This document shows, piece after piece, positions 17,371 through 24,661 of a stretch of DNA of 64,000 bases. How positions within the stretch are numbered: the first letter of the stretch is position 1; each line of letters starts with the position of its first letter. Position numbers and translations under genes: made by a program. Source of the DNA: Sphingomonas sp. AX6 (lineage in GTDB: Bacteria > Pseudomonadota > Alphaproteobacteria > Sphingomonadales > Sphingomonadaceae); NCBI RefSeq assembly GCF_902506605.1, contig NZ_LR733979.1:827064-891063 (forward strand), read 5' to 3'. The notes under the pieces were generated by a model. The model made no database searches, was not told where the DNA came from, and worked only from the letters and a program-made list of their open reading frames with translations.

Positions 17371-19821
17371 GTGCGTGCGCGTGATGCTTCTGACATAGCG
17401 ATAGCCGTGCCCGCCGACTCGCTTCCCCAAATCCTGACCGACTGGTTTGCCGCGCGCGGGTGGGAGACGCGGCGGCATCAGCACGAAATGCTTGCCGCCG
17501 CACGCGCGGGATTGGATGCACTGCTGGTCGCGCCGACCGGATCGGGCAAGACGTTGGCCGGATTCCTCCCCAGCCTGGCGGACCTGATCGAGACGCCGGG
17601 CGACGGGCTCCACACATTGTATGTTTCGCCCCTCAAGGCGCTGGCGGTCGATGTTCAGCGCAACCTGCTCGCTCCGATTGAGGAAATGGCGCTCGACATC
17701 CGGGTCGAGACGCGCAGCGGCGACACCCCGTCCGACCGAAAAGCGCGGCAACGCGTGAAACCGCCGCAGATCCTGCTCACAACGCCCGAATCCTTGAGCC
17801 TGCTGCTCAGCTATCCCGACAGTTTCATCATGTTTGCGGGACTGAAAACCATCGTCATCGACGAGGTCCATGCCTTTGCCAGCGGCAAGCGCGGCGACCT
17901 GCTGAGCCTGTCGATGGCGCGGTTGCAGAAAATCGCGCCATCGATGCGCCGCGTCGGGCTGTCGGCGACGGTCGCCGATCCCGATCTCTACCGCGCCTGG
18001 TTGTCGCGCGACGGCGATGTAGAGTCGGTGGCCAAGGTGATCGGCGATCGCGGTGCCGATCCCGATATCGCCATCCTGCTGCCCGAAGGCCGCGTGCCTT
18101 GGTCGGGTCATTCCGGTCGCTACGCCGCGCCGCAGGTGATGGCGGAAATCGAAACGCACGAGACTACGATCATCTTTTGCAACACCCGCGGGCTGGCCGA
18201 GCTGATCTTTCAGGATCTGTGGAAGGTCAACGAGCTGAAGCTGCCGATCGGCATCCATCACGGCAGCCTGGACAAGGAAGCGCGGCGCAAGGTCGAACAG
18301 GCGATGGCCGACGGGCGACTGCGCGGGCTGGTCGCCACCGCCAGCCTCGACCTGGGGCTCGACTGGGGCAATGTCGATTGCGTGATCCAGATGGGCGCGC
18401 CCAAAGGTTCTTCGCGGCTGATCCAGCGCATCGGCCGCGCCAATCATCGGCTGGACGAGCCGTCCGAAGCGGTGGTCGTCCCCGGCAACCGCTTCGAATA
18501 TCTTGAGGCGCGCGCCGCGCTCGACGCGGTGGAGGCGGGCGAACTGGACCACGAACAGTTTCGCCCCGGTGCGCTCGACGTGCTGGCGCAGCATCTGGTC
18601 GCCTGTGCCTGCGCCGCCCCGTTCGACGAGGGCGAGATGCTCGCGGAAATCCGCAACGCCAAACCCTATGCGACGGTCACACCGAAAATCTTTGCGAGTG
18701 TGCTGGGGTTCATTTCAGACGGCGGGTACTCGCTGCGCGCCTATGACCGGTTCAAACGGCTGACCAAAGGCGTCGACGGCGTCTGGCGGATCAGCCATCC
18801 CAAATTCGTCGCGCAGCACCGGCTGAACGCAGGCATCATCGTCGATGCCCCGGCGCTCGACGTGCGGTTCAAGAACGGACGGCGGCTGGGGCAAGTCGAG
18901 GAGGGGTTCGCGGCGTCGCTGTCGCCGGGCGATACCTTCTTCTTCTCCGGCATCAGCCTGGAGGTGGAACGCGTCGATGTCAGCGACCTGATCGTGCGCG
19001 CCAGCACCCGGCCCGCGCGCATCCCGACCTATTCGGGCGCGCGGCTGGCGCTGACCACCAATCTGGCCCAGCGCGTGCGGGGGTTCCTCCACGATCGTGA
19101 CCAGTGGCAGCGCTTTCCGCCCGATGTCCGCGAATGGCTGGAGGTGCAGGACCGCCGCTCGGTACTGCCCAAACCGGGCCAATTGCTGGTCGAGACCTTT
19201 CCCCGCGATGGGCGGCATCACATGGTCGCCTATAGCTTCGAAGGCTGGAACGCGCACCAGTCGCTGGGAATGCTCATCACCCGGCGGATGGAGGCGCAGG
19301 GGCTGAAGCCGATCGGCTTCGTCGCCAATGATTATGCGCTGGCGTGCTACGGGCTGGAGCCGATCGCCGATCCGGCGTCGCTGTTCTCGCCCGACATCCT
19401 CGAGAACGAGTTTGTCGATTGGGTGCAGCAATCGGCGTTGCTCAAACGTGCCTTTCGCGAAGTCGCGGTGATCGGCGGGCTGGTAGAGCGCCAGATACCG
19501 GGCAAGCGCAAGACCGGGCGGCAGGTCACTTTCTCTACCGATCTGATCTACGACGTACTGCGAAAATACGAACCCGATCACCTGTTGTTGCGTGCCGCGT
19601 GGGAGGATGCCCGCGCGCGGATGACCGATGTGGGGCGTTTGGCCGACCTGCTCGACCGCGCGGGCGATACGATGCTGCACGTCGATCTCGACCGCATCAG
19701 TCCGCTGGCGGTGCCCGTGCTAGTTTTGATCGGGCGTGAGAACGTGGCGCAGGGGTCGACCGACGACGCGCTGTTGATCGAGGCAGAGGCCTTGGCGGCG
19801 GATGCGATGCGCGAGGATTGA
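17371..19821 (+). CDS. Ligase-associated DNA damage response DEXH-box helicase (Lhr-like)
   Basis: An 816-residue superfamily 2 helicase of the Lhr-core type. Walker A APTGSGKT (54-61), DEVH box IDEVHAF (about 168-174), the helicase C domain with IQRIGRANHR, then the Lhr winged-helix and beta-sheet region. The C-terminus is complete. Lhr-core helicases of this group co-occur with an ATP-dependent ligase, an MBL exonuclease and PdeM; the ligase is missing here. The start is uncertain: GTG at 17371 has AGGAG 13 nt upstream, while a GTG at 17407 fits the common family N-terminus equally well. An aspartic protease gene follows 51 nt downstream. Confidence 0.92.
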   Translation: MRARDASDIAIAVPADSLPQILTDWFAARGWETRRHQHEMLAAARAGLDALLVAPTGSGKTLAGFLPSLADLIETPGDGLHTLYVSPLKALAVDVQRNLLAPIEEMALDIRVETRSGDTPSDRKARQRVKPPQILLTTPESLSLLLSYPDSFIMFAGLKTIVIDEVHAFASGKRGDLLSLSMARLQKIAPSMRRVGLSATVADPDLYRAWLSRDGDVESVAKVIGDRGADPDIAILLPEGRVPWSGHSGRYAAPQVMAEIETHETTIIFCNTRGLAELIFQDLWKVNELKLPIGIHHGSLDKEARRKVEQAMADGRLRGLVATASLDLGLDWGNVDCVIQMGAPKGSSRLIQRIGRANHRLDEPSEAVVVPGNRFEYLEARAALDAVEAGELDHEQFRPGALDVLAQHLVACACAAPFDEGEMLAEIRNAKPYATVTPKIFASVLGFISDGGYSLRAYDRFKRLTKGVDGVWRISHPKFVAQHRLNAGIIVDAPALDVRFKNGRRLGQVEEGFAASLSPGDTFFFSGISLEVERVDVSDLIVRASTRPARIPTYSGARLALTTNLAQRVRGFLHDRDQWQRFPPDVREWLEVQDRRSVLPKPGQLLVETFPRDGRHHMVAYSFEGWNAHQSLGMLITRRMEAQGLKPIGFVANDYALACYGLEPIADPASLFSPDILENEFVDWVQQSALLKRAFREVAVIGGLVERQIPGKRKTGRQVTFSTDLIYDVLRKYEPDHLLLRAAWEDARARMTDVGRLADLLDRAGDTMLHVDLDRISPLAVPVLVLIGRENVAQGSTDDALLIEAEALAADAMRED

Positions 19822-19872
19822 GCGTTCGCGACGGCGATTGCTGCGCAGCATGGAACGGCGTATGATGCGTGC

Positions 19873-20865
19873 ATGTTGCGGTGGGTCGCCCTGTTGGCCT
19901 TCACTGGCCTGACCGGCGCCCATCCTTTCGATCCGGCGCAACCCCAGAATATTGTCGCACCGGACAACCCCGCCGAGTCGGGCGCCGCGCCGGAGATCGA
20001 TCCTGCTCTTTTCGAGACGCTGGAACTTTCGCCTCACGATCAGCGAATGGCGATCCCGGTCACGATCGGCGACAATAATGACTATCGCTTCGTGATCGAC
20101 ACCGGGGCGGAGCGAACCGTGATATCGCGTGAATTGGCCGACCGGCTTGCACTCGGGCCGGGACCGCAGGTCAATCTGGTATCGCTCAGCGGTCGCAGCC
20201 AGGTCGCCACCGTCGCGATTCCGGCCATCCGGTTCGGGCGCAAGCGTGACCCGAGGCGGGTGATGGCACCCGCTTTGTCCTATCGCCATCTTGGCGCGTC
20301 GGGATTGCTCGGGGTCGATATGCTCGAAGGACACAAAGTTTCGATCGACGTTGATCGTCGGACGATGCAGGTGCGCCCGTCGCGCCGTTCGGGTCGGGCT
20401 GGCGGGAGGATTTTCGGTCGCGCCGATCCCAACGAGATCGTGGTGCGCGCGTCTTCGCCCTTTGGGCAGTTGATCGTGACCGATGCCGATTACCGGGGAA
20501 CGCGCATTCGCGTGGTGATCGATACCGGATCAGGTCTGAGCATCGGCAATATGGCAATGCGGCGGCTGGTGGGATCGCGGGGCATTGCGCTGGGACGGGT
20601 TCCAATCACCAGCGTTACGGGACAGCAGGTGATGGCCGAACTGCATCAGGTCGATCGGTTCCGCCTGGGCGGCATGCACCTGACCCACGCGCCGATGGCG
20701 TTCGGCGACCTTGAGCCGTTCCGCACATTGGGGCTGGACGAGGTGCCCGCGATGTTGCTCGGGATGGATGCGTTTCGAATGTTCCGCACCGTCGATATCG
20801 ATTTCGCCAATCGCGATATCCGGTTCGAATTGCGCAGCCGGGGCATCAGTCTTCGGACTTCGTGA
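19873..20865 (+). CDS. Two-lobed retropepsin-like aspartic protease, secreted
   Basis: A 330-residue protein with a likely signal peptide (1-16). Two aspartic protease half-domains each carry a catalytic triad: DTGAE at 76-80 and DTGSG at 217-221. Each is followed by a typical LLGVDM / LLGMDA segment (about 146 and 303). Because both lobes have an Asp, a single chain could form a pepsin-like active site, unlike the dimeric retropepsins. The gene lies between the ligase-associated helicase and pdeM, and its stop overlaps the pdeM GTG by 4 nt. The export signal suggests its partners are in the periplasm, which makes the DNA repair location puzzling. Confidence 0.87.
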   Translation: MLRWVALLAFTGLTGAHPFDPAQPQNIVAPDNPAESGAAPEIDPALFETLELSPHDQRMAIPVTIGDNNDYRFVIDTGAERTVISRELADRLALGPGPQVNLVSLSGRSQVATVAIPAIRFGRKRDPRRVMAPALSYRHLGASGLLGVDMLEGHKVSIDVDRRTMQVRPSRRSGRAGGRIFGRADPNEIVVRASSPFGQLIVTDADYRGTRIRVVIDTGSGLSIGNMAMRRLVGSRGIALGRVPITSVTGQQVMAELHQVDRFRLGGMHLTHAPMAFGDLEPFRTLGLDEVPAMLLGMDAFRMFRTVDIDFANRDIRFELRSRGISLRTS

Positions 20866-21572
20866 CACGCGCGGTTGCTTTCGCCGACCAGGCACGGCAA
20901 GGCGGACGGATGGTTCCCCTTTCGTTCGGTGGCGTCGCGTTTCAGGCGCTTGCAGGCGGTGCGCTCTATTGGCCCGAACGCCGGGCGCTGCTGCTCGCGG
21001 ATCTGCATCTGGAAAAGGGAAGCTGGTTCGCCGCGCGTGGCCAGATGCTTCCCCCTTATGATTCGATCGCGACGCTCGCGGCGGTGGCCGACGCGGTCGA
21101 TCGGACGGATGCGCACGAACTCTGGTGCCTGGGGGACAGTTTCCATGATGCAAAGGGATGCGACCGGTTGCCCACCGATGCACAAACGGTGCTGCGGACG
21201 CTGTCGGCGCGTGTGGAATGGCACTGGATTGTGGGCAACCACGACCCGTCCTTCACCGATTGTTTCGGCGGTGATGTGATGGATGAGGCGGTGGTCGATG
21301 GGCTGGTGCTGCGTCACGAAGCATTGGGGGGCGAGGTGCGGCCGGAATTGTCCGGACATTTCCACCCGAAGCTGCGCATTTCGATGCGTGGGCGGAGCGT
21401 CGCGCGTCGCTGTTTCGTCGCGACCGCAACCAAGTTGATCCTGCCCGCGTTCGGCGCGCTGACCGGGGGGCTCGATGCGGGGCACCCGGAAATCACGCGC
21501 GCGGTGGGGCGAAAGGCCGAAGCGCTGGTGCCGCTGAACGACCGGTTGCTCCGGTTTCCGATCGCGGCCTAA
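20862..21572 (+). CDS. pdeM: Ligase-associated DNA damage response endonuclease PdeM
   Basis: A 236-residue calcineurin-type metallophosphoesterase of the PdeM group, proposed to cut DNA in the ligase-associated repair set. All metal motifs are present: ADLHLEK (46-52), GDSFHD (91-96), GNHD (125-128) and GHFHPK (165-170). The GTG at 20862 overlaps the protease stop (GTGA). An ATG at 20910 gives a protein beginning closer to the usual family N-terminus and may be the true start. Its stop overlaps that of the convergent DUF2807 gene by 4 nt. Confidence 0.9.
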   Translation: MTRAVAFADQARQGGRMVPLSFGGVAFQALAGGALYWPERRALLLADLHLEKGSWFAARGQMLPPYDSIATLAAVADAVDRTDAHELWCLGDSFHDAKGCDRLPTDAQTVLRTLSARVEWHWIVGNHDPSFTDCFGGDVMDEAVVDGLVLRHEALGGEVRPELSGHFHPKLRISMRGRSVARRCFVATATKLILPAFGALTGGLDAGHPEITRAVGRKAEALVPLNDRLLRFPIAA

Positions 21573-22258
21573 CGATTGGCGCAGGCCACCGGACCACGCC
21601 CCCGGACGGTGCATTTGGGCGTCCCGGACACGCTGATGCTGCCCAATCCCATCGCAGATATGTCGGCGGTATAGCGGGCGTTGAATGCGCCACTGCCCAT
21701 GCCTTGCGACATGACGATCAGGTCGCGCGCCACCAACTGACCCGCATCGATCGCACCGGTGCCCGAATTGAGGAACCGCGCACGCCCCGTGGTGCCGCCC
21801 AGCGTCATCGCACCGGTGCCGTTCATCGTCGCGCTCAACTGATCCGCCTCGATTCTATCGACCGACAGCGCGCCCGCGCCCGCCACCGACAGGTCGACCG
21901 CCTGAGCGCGGATGCGGTCGATCCGCAACCGCCCGCCCCCTGCGACGGCGGCGGCACGCAACATCGGAGTGGTCACCCGCACCGTGACCTGCCCCTTGGC
22001 GTCGCCCGGATAGCCACCCCAGCCATTCGCCCCCGCGCTGACGATCAGCGTGCGACCCTCCACCCGGACATTGACGTGATCGATCGCGCGCGCATCGCCC
22101 GACACGATGCCGCTGGCACCCTTTCCGGTCGCGAGCGTGACATCGAACGGCCCCTCGACGCGCACCCGGTCAAAGCTGGTGAGCATCACCGTCCGGTCGC
22201 GCGCGTGGGCGGCGGTAGGAAGGGCAAGAGCGAGCAGGGCAAGCGACACACGGATCAT
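21569..22258 (-). CDS. Secreted DUF2807 (GIN domain) protein, copy 1
   Basis: A 229-residue protein with a signal peptide (1-19, ending AHAR) and a GIN/DUF2807 adhesin-like beta-helical domain built of Gly-rich turns (VAGAGALSVDRIEADQ, GTGAMTLGG). The last residues include two Cys (KCTVRGRGPVACANR) that may form a disulphide. It follows a second DUF2807 gene 40 nt upstream on the same strand, so the two probably form one transcript. Function of the family is unknown; suggestions include envelope-stress or surface roles. Confidence 0.86.
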   Translation of the reverse strand: MIRVSLALLALALPTAAHARDRTVMLTSFDRVRVEGPFDVTLATGKGASGIVSGDARAIDHVNVRVEGRTLIVSAGANGWGGYPGDAKGQVTVRVTTPMLRAAAVAGGGRLRIDRIRAQAVDLSVAGAGALSVDRIEADQLSATMNGTGAMTLGGTTGRARFLNSGTGAIDAGQLVARDLIVMSQGMGSGAFNARYTADISAMGLGSISVSGTPKCTVRGRGPVACANR

Positions 22259-22298
22259 CCGGCGACGCTGGCACTCATTTGCCGGTCAGCGCAAGCGT

Positions 22299-23045
22299 TT
22301 AGCTGACATTGCCGCAGCGGACTTCGCCCGAACCCATCTTGCTGACCTTGCACCGCGCATTGGCACCCAGATCGACATCGCCCGATCCCAGAATGCTGAC
22401 CGATGCATCGCCGTTGACCAATGCGCGAACGTCGCCCGATCCCGCGATGTTGATGTCGGCGGCCCCGGCATTCAGTCCGGGAGCGTCGAAATTGCCCGAT
22501 CCGGCGATCGACAGATCGATCCGGTCGATCTGGCCGCTGGCTGCAATCGTGCCCGACCCCGCGAGCGAGAACGCACCGCGACCCCCTTGCAGGATGCCGA
22601 CCGTCATGTCGCCCGACCCGGCCAACTCGCCGTCGAAGTCACCCTGTGTGCGGTTGATCGTCAGGTCGCCCGATCCGGCCAGCGTTCCGCTGCGGATGGC
22701 GGGCATCGACACCAGGATGCGGACGTCGCCGTCATCGTCGCTGCCCCAGTTCCAGCCCGATCGATCCTTGCGTCCGACGATCAATCTGTCGCCGTCGATG
22801 CGGATTTCGAGCTTGTCGAGGATTTCGGCGTCGCCCTCTGCGCGGACCGAGAAATCGCCGCCGGTCGAAACTTCGATATCGTCGGCACCGCGCAGTTCGA
22901 TCCGCGCGAAATCGCGCGCGGAATAGGTGCGGGCATTGCCGCTTCCCTGCGCCTCGATCACCGTGCCGGATTTGGAACCGACCGTCGCATCGCCGTTGCA
23001 CGCGATCAGCGGCAGGGCAGATAAGGCGATCAACAGGCTGCGCAT
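22299..23045 (-). CDS. DUF2807 (GIN domain) lipoprotein, copy 2
   Basis: A 248-residue protein with a lipoprotein-type signal (ALPLIAC, modified Cys at about 16) and a GIN domain with at least five repeats of an (I/L)AGSGx(I/L/F) motif. This is the sawtooth pattern of a beta-helix. The C-terminus has paired Cys (ARCKVSKMGSGEVRCGN). The ATG at 23045 has GAGGAG 7 nt upstream, and that Shine-Dalgarno lies in the arm of a 13-bp inverted repeat (23054-23093). First gene of the two-gene DUF2807 unit. Confidence 0.88.
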   Translation of the reverse strand: MRSLLIALSALPLIACNGDATVGSKSGTVIEAQGSGNARTYSARDFARIELRGADDIEVSTGGDFSVRAEGDAEILDKLEIRIDGDRLIVGRKDRSGWNWGSDDDGDVRILVSMPAIRSGTLAGSGDLTINRTQGDFDGELAGSGDMTVGILQGGRGAFSLAGSGTIAASGQIDRIDLSIAGSGNFDAPGLNAGAADINIAGSGDVRALVNGDASVSILGSGDVDLGANARCKVSKMGSGEVRCGNVS

Positions 23046-23053
23046 CGGAAATC

Positions 23054-23093
23054 TCCTCGTTAGTGTGGTATGTATATAATACACTAACGAGGA
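23054..23093 (-). promoter_or_regulatory. Perfect 13-bp inverted repeat overlapping the Shine-Dalgarno of the DUF2807 lipoprotein gene
   Basis: Arms TCCTCGTTAGTGT and ACACTAACGAGGA are separated by a 14-bp AT-rich spacer (TATATAAT on the plus strand). In the minus-strand transcript the right-hand arm ends with ACGAGGA, which overlaps the ribosome binding site of the gene starting at 23045. Two readings fit: a DNA operator whose AT-rich core contains the -10 element (reminiscent of YtrA-type GntR sites), or an RNA hairpin masking the ribosome binding site. Confidence 0.65.
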
Positions 23094-23101
23094 CGTCAAA
23101 C

Positions 23102-23134
23102 CAAAAGAGGCGAGCCCTTGTCAGGCCCGCCTCT
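23102..23134 (-). terminator. Rho-independent terminator after carD
   Basis: On the minus strand AGAGGCGGGCC and GGCTCGCCTCT pair with one mismatch around a short loop and are followed by TTTT. It lies 30 nt beyond the carD stop and just before the promoter of the DUF2807 unit. Confidence 0.75.
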
Positions 23135-23163
23135 CGTCGGTTCGGAAAAAGGGTGTCGCGCGG

Positions 23164-23697
23164 TTACGCGGGCACCTTGTCCTTGTTGTGGATCGTCGCT
23201 GCCGCACGCAGGATTTCGAGCAGCTTTTCGAGCGCGGTCGGCTCGTCCACCTGTTCCATCGCGGCGAGTTCGCGCGCGAGGCGGCTGGCAGCCGCTTCAA
23301 AGATCTGGCGTTCCGAATAGCTCTGCTCGGGCTGGTCGTCGGCACGGAACAGGTCGCGGACCACTTCGGCGATCGACACCAGGTCGCCCGAATTGATCTT
23401 GGCTTCATATTCCTGGGCACGGCGCGACCACATGGTGCGCTTCACCTTGGGCTTGCCCTTGAGCGTGTCGAGCGCTTCGCGAAGCGTCTTGTCGCTCGAC
23501 AGCTTGCGCATGCCGACGCTTTCGGCCTTGTTGGTGGGCACGCGGAGCGTCATGCGCTCCTTTTCGAACCGAAGGACATAGAGTTCGAGCTGCATTCCGG
23601 CGATTTCGGACTTTTGCAGTTCGACGACACGGCCCACGCCGTGCTTGGGGTAAACGACATAATCGCCGACATCGAATAACAGGGCTTTGGAAGCCAT
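23164..23697 (-). CDS. carD: CarD family transcriptional regulator
   Basis: A 177-residue CarD/CdnL-type protein that binds RNA polymerase beta and stabilises promoter complexes, notably rRNA and growth-phase promoters. The N-terminal RNA-polymerase-interacting Tudor-like domain (FDVGDYVVYPKHGVGRV) is followed by the helical C-terminal domain with the conserved WSRRAQEYEAKINSGD. The ATG at 23697 is chosen from homology; the frame is open further upstream. It lies downstream of fdxA and the S4/helicase genes on the same strand, a common alphaproteobacterial order, but is separated from fdxA by 274 bp and so probably has its own promoter. The gap holds a CGTCA/TGACG palindrome and a DnaA-box-like pair. 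Confidence 0.94.
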   Translation of the reverse strand: MASKALLFDVGDYVVYPKHGVGRVVELQKSEIAGMQLELYVLRFEKERMTLRVPTNKAESVGMRKLSSDKTLREALDTLKGKPKVKRTMWSRRAQEYEAKINSGDLVSIAEVVRDLFRADDQPEQSYSERQIFEAAASRLARELAAMEQVDEPTALEKLLEILRAAATIHNKDKVPA

Positions 23698-23913
23698 GCG
23701 GAATACCTGCCTTTCATGGGTGAACACAGGACCGGAAGGAAATAGCGGGCGGCCAAATGGCGAACGACCCCGCAGCCGGGCCGGCGACGGTGATGTTTCG
23801 TACGTCTCCGAATAGCGCGGGCGCGACCTGTCCCTACGCGTCTTGGCCATCGTTTAGCAGATTCGTAACAAAATTACCAGCCCGGCGTCACATATGACGC
23901 AGGCACCCATGGC

Positions 23914-23931
23914 TGTGGATAACGAGGATAA
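23914..23931 (+). promoter_or_regulatory. Tandem DnaA-box-like 9-mers upstream of carD
   Basis: TGTGGATAA (a perfect DnaA box on the minus strand) is directly followed by CGAGGATAA. The same abutting arrangement occurs at 62153-62170. The surrounding 274-bp gap between fdxA and carD holds no gene. It may be a DnaA regulatory site; there is no other sign of an origin here. Confidence 0.35.
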
Positions 23932-23971
23932 ACCCGAGCGATCAGGCCATTAGCGGCTTAAGCCGTTCCGG

Positions 23972-24313
23972 TCAGTCGCCCGCGCCGGGTTCGGGGGAGA
24001 AATATTTGTCGAACTTGCCCTCTTCGCCCTTGTGCGCGTCGGCATCCTCGGGCGTCTGGCCGCTATTGCTGGTGACGTTCGGCCATTGCGCCGAGAAGGT
24101 ATTGTTGAGCTCCAGCCATTTTTCGAGGCCGTTTTCGGTATCGGGCAGGATGGCTTCGGCAGGGCATTCGGGCTCGCACACGCCGCAATCGATGCATTCG
24201 CTGGGATTGATCACCAGCATGTTCTCGCCCTCATAGAAGCAATCGACCGGGCAGACTTCCACGCAGTCCATATATTTGCAGCGGATGCAGGCGTCGGTGA
24301 CGACATAGGTCAT
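23972..24313 (-). CDS. fdxA: Ferredoxin FdxA (7Fe-8S type)
   Basis: A 113-residue soluble ferredoxin. Cys9, 12, 17, 21, 25 and Cys40, 43, 46, 50 provide the ligands for one [3Fe-4S] and one [4Fe-4S] cluster, and the C-terminal acidic extension is typical of alphaproteobacterial FdxA. It serves as an electron carrier; the exact partner is unknown. Lies between the S4-domain gene (33 nt upstream) and carD on the same strand. Confidence 0.95.
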   Translation of the reverse strand: MTYVVTDACIRCKYMDCVEVCPVDCFYEGENMLVINPSECIDCGVCEPECPAEAILPDTENGLEKWLELNNTFSAQWPNVTSNSGQTPEDADAHKGEEGKFDKYFSPEPGAGD

Positions 24314-24346
24314 GGTCGGTCGGGCTCCTTGGGTCGAGCGATCCTG

Positions 24347-24661
24347 CTATTGCGCCCGCCCGTCCGCGTCAACGGCATTGGCCGCGCCGGTTTCTATCGC
24401 GGTATAAAGCGTCGCAGCCTCGCTGGCCGGACCGCGGCGATCGGGAAGCGCTTCGACCCGCACGATCCGCACCGCACCATTCCACGGCCAGGCGATGACC
24501 GATCCGATCCGCACGGTCGCATGCGCGCGGTCGATGCGGCGGCCGTCGATGCGCAACGTGCCCTTGTTGGCGATCGTCTGGGCCATGCTGCGCGTCTTGG
24601 CCAGGCGCGCGAACCAGAGGAAACGATCGACTCGCATCGTCGCGGTCGCGTCACTTGCCAT
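24347..24661 (-). CDS. S4 domain RNA-binding protein
   Basis: A 104-residue HSP15-like protein with an S4 domain (MRVDRFLWFARLAKTRSMAQ), which binds structured RNA; HSP15 itself recycles stalled 50S subunits. The ATG at 24661 overlaps the end of the upstream helicase gene by 11 nt; an internal ATG at 24637 starts exactly at the S4 domain and is an alternative. The tight overlap suggests co-translation with the helicase, consistent with shared RNA work. Confidence 0.88.
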   Translation of the reverse strand: MASDATATMRVDRFLWFARLAKTRSMAQTIANKGTLRIDGRRIDRAHATVRIGSVIAWPWNGAVRIVRVEALPDRRGPASEAATLYTAIETGAANAVDADGRAQ

